From Arthrobacter sp. OAP107 (lineage in GTDB: Bacteria; Actinomycetota; Actinomycetes; Actinomycetales; Micrococcaceae), in NCBI RefSeq assembly GCF_040546765.1, contig NZ_JBEPOK010000001.1, forward strand, positions 248,001 to 312,000: DNA of 64,000 bases, in the 5' to 3' direction. The notes below the pieces were generated by a model. That model did not search any database and was not told the DNA's origin. It saw only the letters and a list, made by a program, of their open reading frames with translations. Each line of letters begins with the position of its first letter. The first letter of the stretch is position 1. A program made the translations under genes and the position numbers. Of this stretch, positions 62,179 through 64,000 are shown in pieces.

Positions 62179-62707
62179 CTTTCCGAGCTGCTTACCGAGA
62201 CGGTCTTGCTGGTGGGGCCGATGACCTCTTGGCACATATAGACGAGCGCCCCTTCGACTCCCCTTAATCCAGCGCCGATAATGTAGGTTCCGTCAAGCTG
62301 CCTCGCCGGGCAGACTCGTGCTTGCTGATCACGCGGCCGGAGCGGGTGGTGACTCCAATCCGTCCATAGTTGGGTCAATTCAGGTTATCCACGGCTGAAA
62401 ATGGGAGCCGCTGGGGTAGCTCCCGGGCAGCAGTAGCAGTGGGTAACCTAAGAGAATTGTCCCCGGCTATCGGCGCGGGCGGATGTGACTCGGTCAACCG
62501 GATCGACTCCGATTGTTCCCAGGACCAGGCAGCGCTGTGTCAGGTTAGGGTGTAGCTCAATGAAACGGAAGGCGGCCGCACTGGCGAGTTCAATAGGGGT
62601 TGCAGGGCGTCCGTATGGCAGCGGGACGTTATGTTCGTGCGAGTTCATGTTGCGCTATTGCCTTAGGCATCATTTTGTTTCTGGGGGTTGAAACAGGCCC
62701 GGGTTGC
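62179..62707. other. Gap between the IS21 element and the acetyltransferase, with motif copy D
   Basis: The first 100 bp read on the plus strand as FRAAYRDGLAGGADDLLAHI to a stop at 62263, possibly the tail of a gene interrupted by the IS. A minus-strand frame (62121-62378) reads GTYIIGAGLRGVEGALVYMC, also unassigned. No complete gene is supported. Confidence 0.35.
62539..62555 (+). repeat. Dispersed 17-bp motif, copy D
   Basis: GTCAGGTTAGGGTGTAG, one mismatch at the last base. Copies C and D enclose 11.8 kb with the resorcylate cluster and IS21. Copies A and B enclose 11 kb with the carbohydrate module. Confidence 0.65.
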
Positions 62708-63418
62708 CTATGCTGAGCGTATGTCCGACAGGGACCGCCTTTGGCTACCGTCCGCGTCGAAGTTCCCCGGTTCAAGCCATGCCCGGAAAGCGTTGCCAAT
62801 CTCGGGCCATTCGTAGTCAATGATGGAGTACCACGCAGTATCGCGGTTACGCCCTTTGTAGACCAACGCCTGGCGGAAGATGCCCTCGAAAGTGAAGCCG
62901 AGTCGTTGTGCAGCTCTCCTGGACGGGCCGTTGAGACTGTCGCATTTCCACTCGTAGCGCCGGTAGCCGAGCCCTTCAAAGACGTAGGACATCAAGAGGA
63001 ATTGCGCTTCGGTGGCCAGCGGAGTTTGCTTGAGCCGGGGTGAGAATGTCACGTACCCAACTTCGATGACCCCGTTGGTGGGATCCTGACGCATTAGGGC
63101 GAGCGTACCTACCGCTTTACCGCTGTTGAGGTCGATCACTGCGAAGTGCATGGGGTCATCCGCTTTTATAGCGGCCGCTACGTACGTCAGATAGTCCTCT
63201 TTGCGATTGAACGGGCCGACCGGCATGTATGTCCAGTCCCTGTCGTCAGCAGCGAGAGAGTAGGCGGTATACAGGTCTTCCGCGTGCCGGTCTGCGCTCA
63301 GTGGCTCCAGGCGGCAAAATTGCCCTTCGATAGCGACACGTCCGGGTGCGGGACGCGTTTTCCAATCGGGCATGGGCTGACCGATTGGCTGCGCATATTC
63401 GTTCATTTGCGTAGACAT
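62708..63418 (-). CDS. GNAT-family N-acetyltransferase (RimJ/RimL type)
   Basis: The protein has 236 residues from MSTQMNEYAQPIGQPMPDWK, with AGGAG 4 nt before the ATG. FCRLEPLSADRHAEDLYTAY, KAVGTLALMRQDPTNGVIEV, GYVTFSPRLKQTPLATEAQF and AAQRLGFTFEGIFRQALVYK are typical of the large group of RimJ/L-like acetyltransferases with acetyl-CoA binding. Possible substrates include protein N-termini, amino acids or drugs. It appears monocistronic. Confidence 0.92.
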   Translation of the reverse strand: MSTQMNEYAQPIGQPMPDWKTRPAPGRVAIEGQFCRLEPLSADRHAEDLYTAYSLAADDRDWTYMPVGPFNRKEDYLTYVAAAIKADDPMHFAVIDLNSGKAVGTLALMRQDPTNGVIEVGYVTFSPRLKQTPLATEAQFLLMSYVFEGLGYRRYEWKCDSLNGPSRRAAQRLGFTFEGIFRQALVYKGRNRDTAWYSIIDYEWPEIGNAFRAWLEPGNFDADGSQRRSLSDIRSA

Positions 63419-63597
63419 GTTTCTCCTGATTCCTGACAACGGTGCTGTTGTATAAGCGAACCCCTTTTGACCGGAGCTGCATGGAGGGCCTTCCAGCAGT
63501 CGCCGTCGTTGGGACCATCGTCCTGGTGAGCTACTTGGCTCCCACATGGGTTTTACTAGGGTAAGTTGTCGGCAAAGTGAATGCTTAGCCAGAGCCT

Positions 63598-63618
63598 GCT
63601 CCCGTTGGCAATGGGAGC
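63598..63618. terminator. Hairpin in the leader of the last gene
   Basis: GCTCCC-GTTGGCAAT-GGGAGC forms a 6-bp stem about 50 bp before the MFS start. No T-run follows, so it may be a leader hairpin rather than a terminator. Confidence 0.3.
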
Positions 63619-63666
63619 GGAGGGGGCGTGAAGGCTCCTGGTTCCCGAAGGAGATAAGAACGCACG

Positions 63667-64000
63667 ATGCCCGCTGCTCCTCGAAACGCGCCGGACCGCA
63701 CCGCCAGCATCGGCTTCGCCTTCATTGGCGTTCTGCTCATTGCCGTAAACCTTCGGGTGTCGTTTGTCAGCGTGGGGCCGGTCCTCGCGAACATCAGCAG
63801 CGACCTGGGCCTGTCCGGCGCAGCAGCAGGATTTCTCACAGGTCTTCCACTCGTTGCTTTCGCCGTGTTCTCACCCGTGGCGCCCCGTTTCGCTGCACGC
63901 CTGGGCTTGGACCGCACGCTGTGGGTGTCCCTGTTGATCCTCGCCTTGGGCATCGTGGCCCGATCCCTGCCCATGCCGGGCTTCATTTGGGCGGGCACAG
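63667..64000 (+). CDS. MFS transporter, CynX/NimT-like, N-terminal part (cut by window edge)
   Basis: The visible 111 residues start MPAAPRNAPDRTASIGFAFI. NLRVSFVSVGPVLANISSDL, LSGAAAGFLTGLPLVAFAVF and PRFAARLGLDRTLWVSLLIL give three to four membrane helices characteristic of CynX/NimT-type exporters or cyanate/nitroimidazole-associated transporters. GAAGGAG is 12 nt upstream of the ATG, a little far. The gene continues beyond the window. Confidence 0.88.
   Translation, partial: MPAAPRNAPDRTASIGFAFIGVLLIAVNLRVSFVSVGPVLANISSDLGLSGAAAGFLTGLPLVAFAVFSPVAPRFAARLGLDRTLWVSLLILALGIVARSLPMPGFIWAGT

Noticed and set aside
1..64000. CRISPR arrays, tRNA and rRNA genes
   Set aside because: I saw no regularly spaced repeats and no cloverleaf or rRNA sequence. 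A dedicated RNA search could still find a small RNA.

Overview
The window is high-GC actinobacterial DNA. Gene content, codon use and protein style suggest Arthrobacter/Pseudarthrobacter (Micrococcaceae). Resolvase pieces, an intact IS21-family element, toxin-antitoxin remnants, dispersed short repeats and many broken genes next to intact catabolic operons suggest a plasmid or genomic island. The genus is an inference from reading the sequence.

Layout. 1-0.9 kb: end of a Doc-type toxin and a frameshifted serine resolvase. 1.2-1.7 kb: a universal stress protein. 2.0-11.9 kb: an intact, tightly coupled carbohydrate module. It has an ABC sugar transporter, a COG4091-type oxidoreductase, an extended SDR, a beta-hydroxyacid dehydrogenase and an amidohydrolase/lactonase on the minus strand. 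A divergent LacI regulator, an ABM-domain protein and gluconokinase lie on the plus strand. 12.5-16.1 kb: an ACS-type MFS transporter and an amylo-alpha-1,6-glucosidase-like enzyme. 16.2-26.6 kb: a nine-gene minus-strand operon (membrane protein, gluconate-2-dehydrogenase subunit 3-like protein, GMC oxidoreductase, ThDP enzyme, enolase-superfamily enzyme, ZIP transporter, unknown protein, GH15 glucoamylase-like protein, FAD oxidoreductase). The last two genes are frameshifted. 26.7-33.3 kb: two closely related MarR regulators (the first frameshifted), aldose 1-epimerase, glucose 1-dehydrogenase, small proteins and an HtrA-like protease. 33.4-46.5 kb: a decayed zone with a broken PAP2 phosphatase, DUF6766 relic, two DUF1508 genes (one with a stop), a Xre/RES toxin-antitoxin pair with broken toxin, a truncated resolvase, an intact NhaA, an Hpt-like protein, a flavin monooxygenase and FG-GAP relics. 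46.6-49.2 kb: a lipoprotein and a Tat-exported multicopper oxidase. 50.2-50.7 kb: a third MarR paralogue. 51.1-58.6 kb: an intact gamma-resorcylate/resorcinol-to-maleylacetate pathway with an IclR regulator and transporter. 59.5-62.2 kb: a complete IS21-type element with a 6-bp target duplication. 62.7-64.0 kb: a GNAT acetyltransferase and the start of a CynX-type MFS gene.

Two patterns stand out. First, an inverted repeat TTGCG-N4-CGCAA recurs, in exact or near-exact form, at eight places between 12.3 and 49.3 kb, mostly in front of sugar-oxidation and redox genes and around the MarR genes. It looks like the operator of a local MarR regulon, and several copies overlap promoter-like hexamers. 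Second, a 17-bp motif GTCAGGTTRGGGYGTAC occurs four times (plus one weaker copy), always in the same orientation. It sits near the edges of the two intact catabolic modules, and one copy lies just upstream of the resolvase. These may be recombination sites or remnants of element ends. Single-base frameshifts concentrate in 16-20 kb and 27-46 kb. They may be real decay or consensus errors, but an in-frame stop and truncations support at least some real decay.
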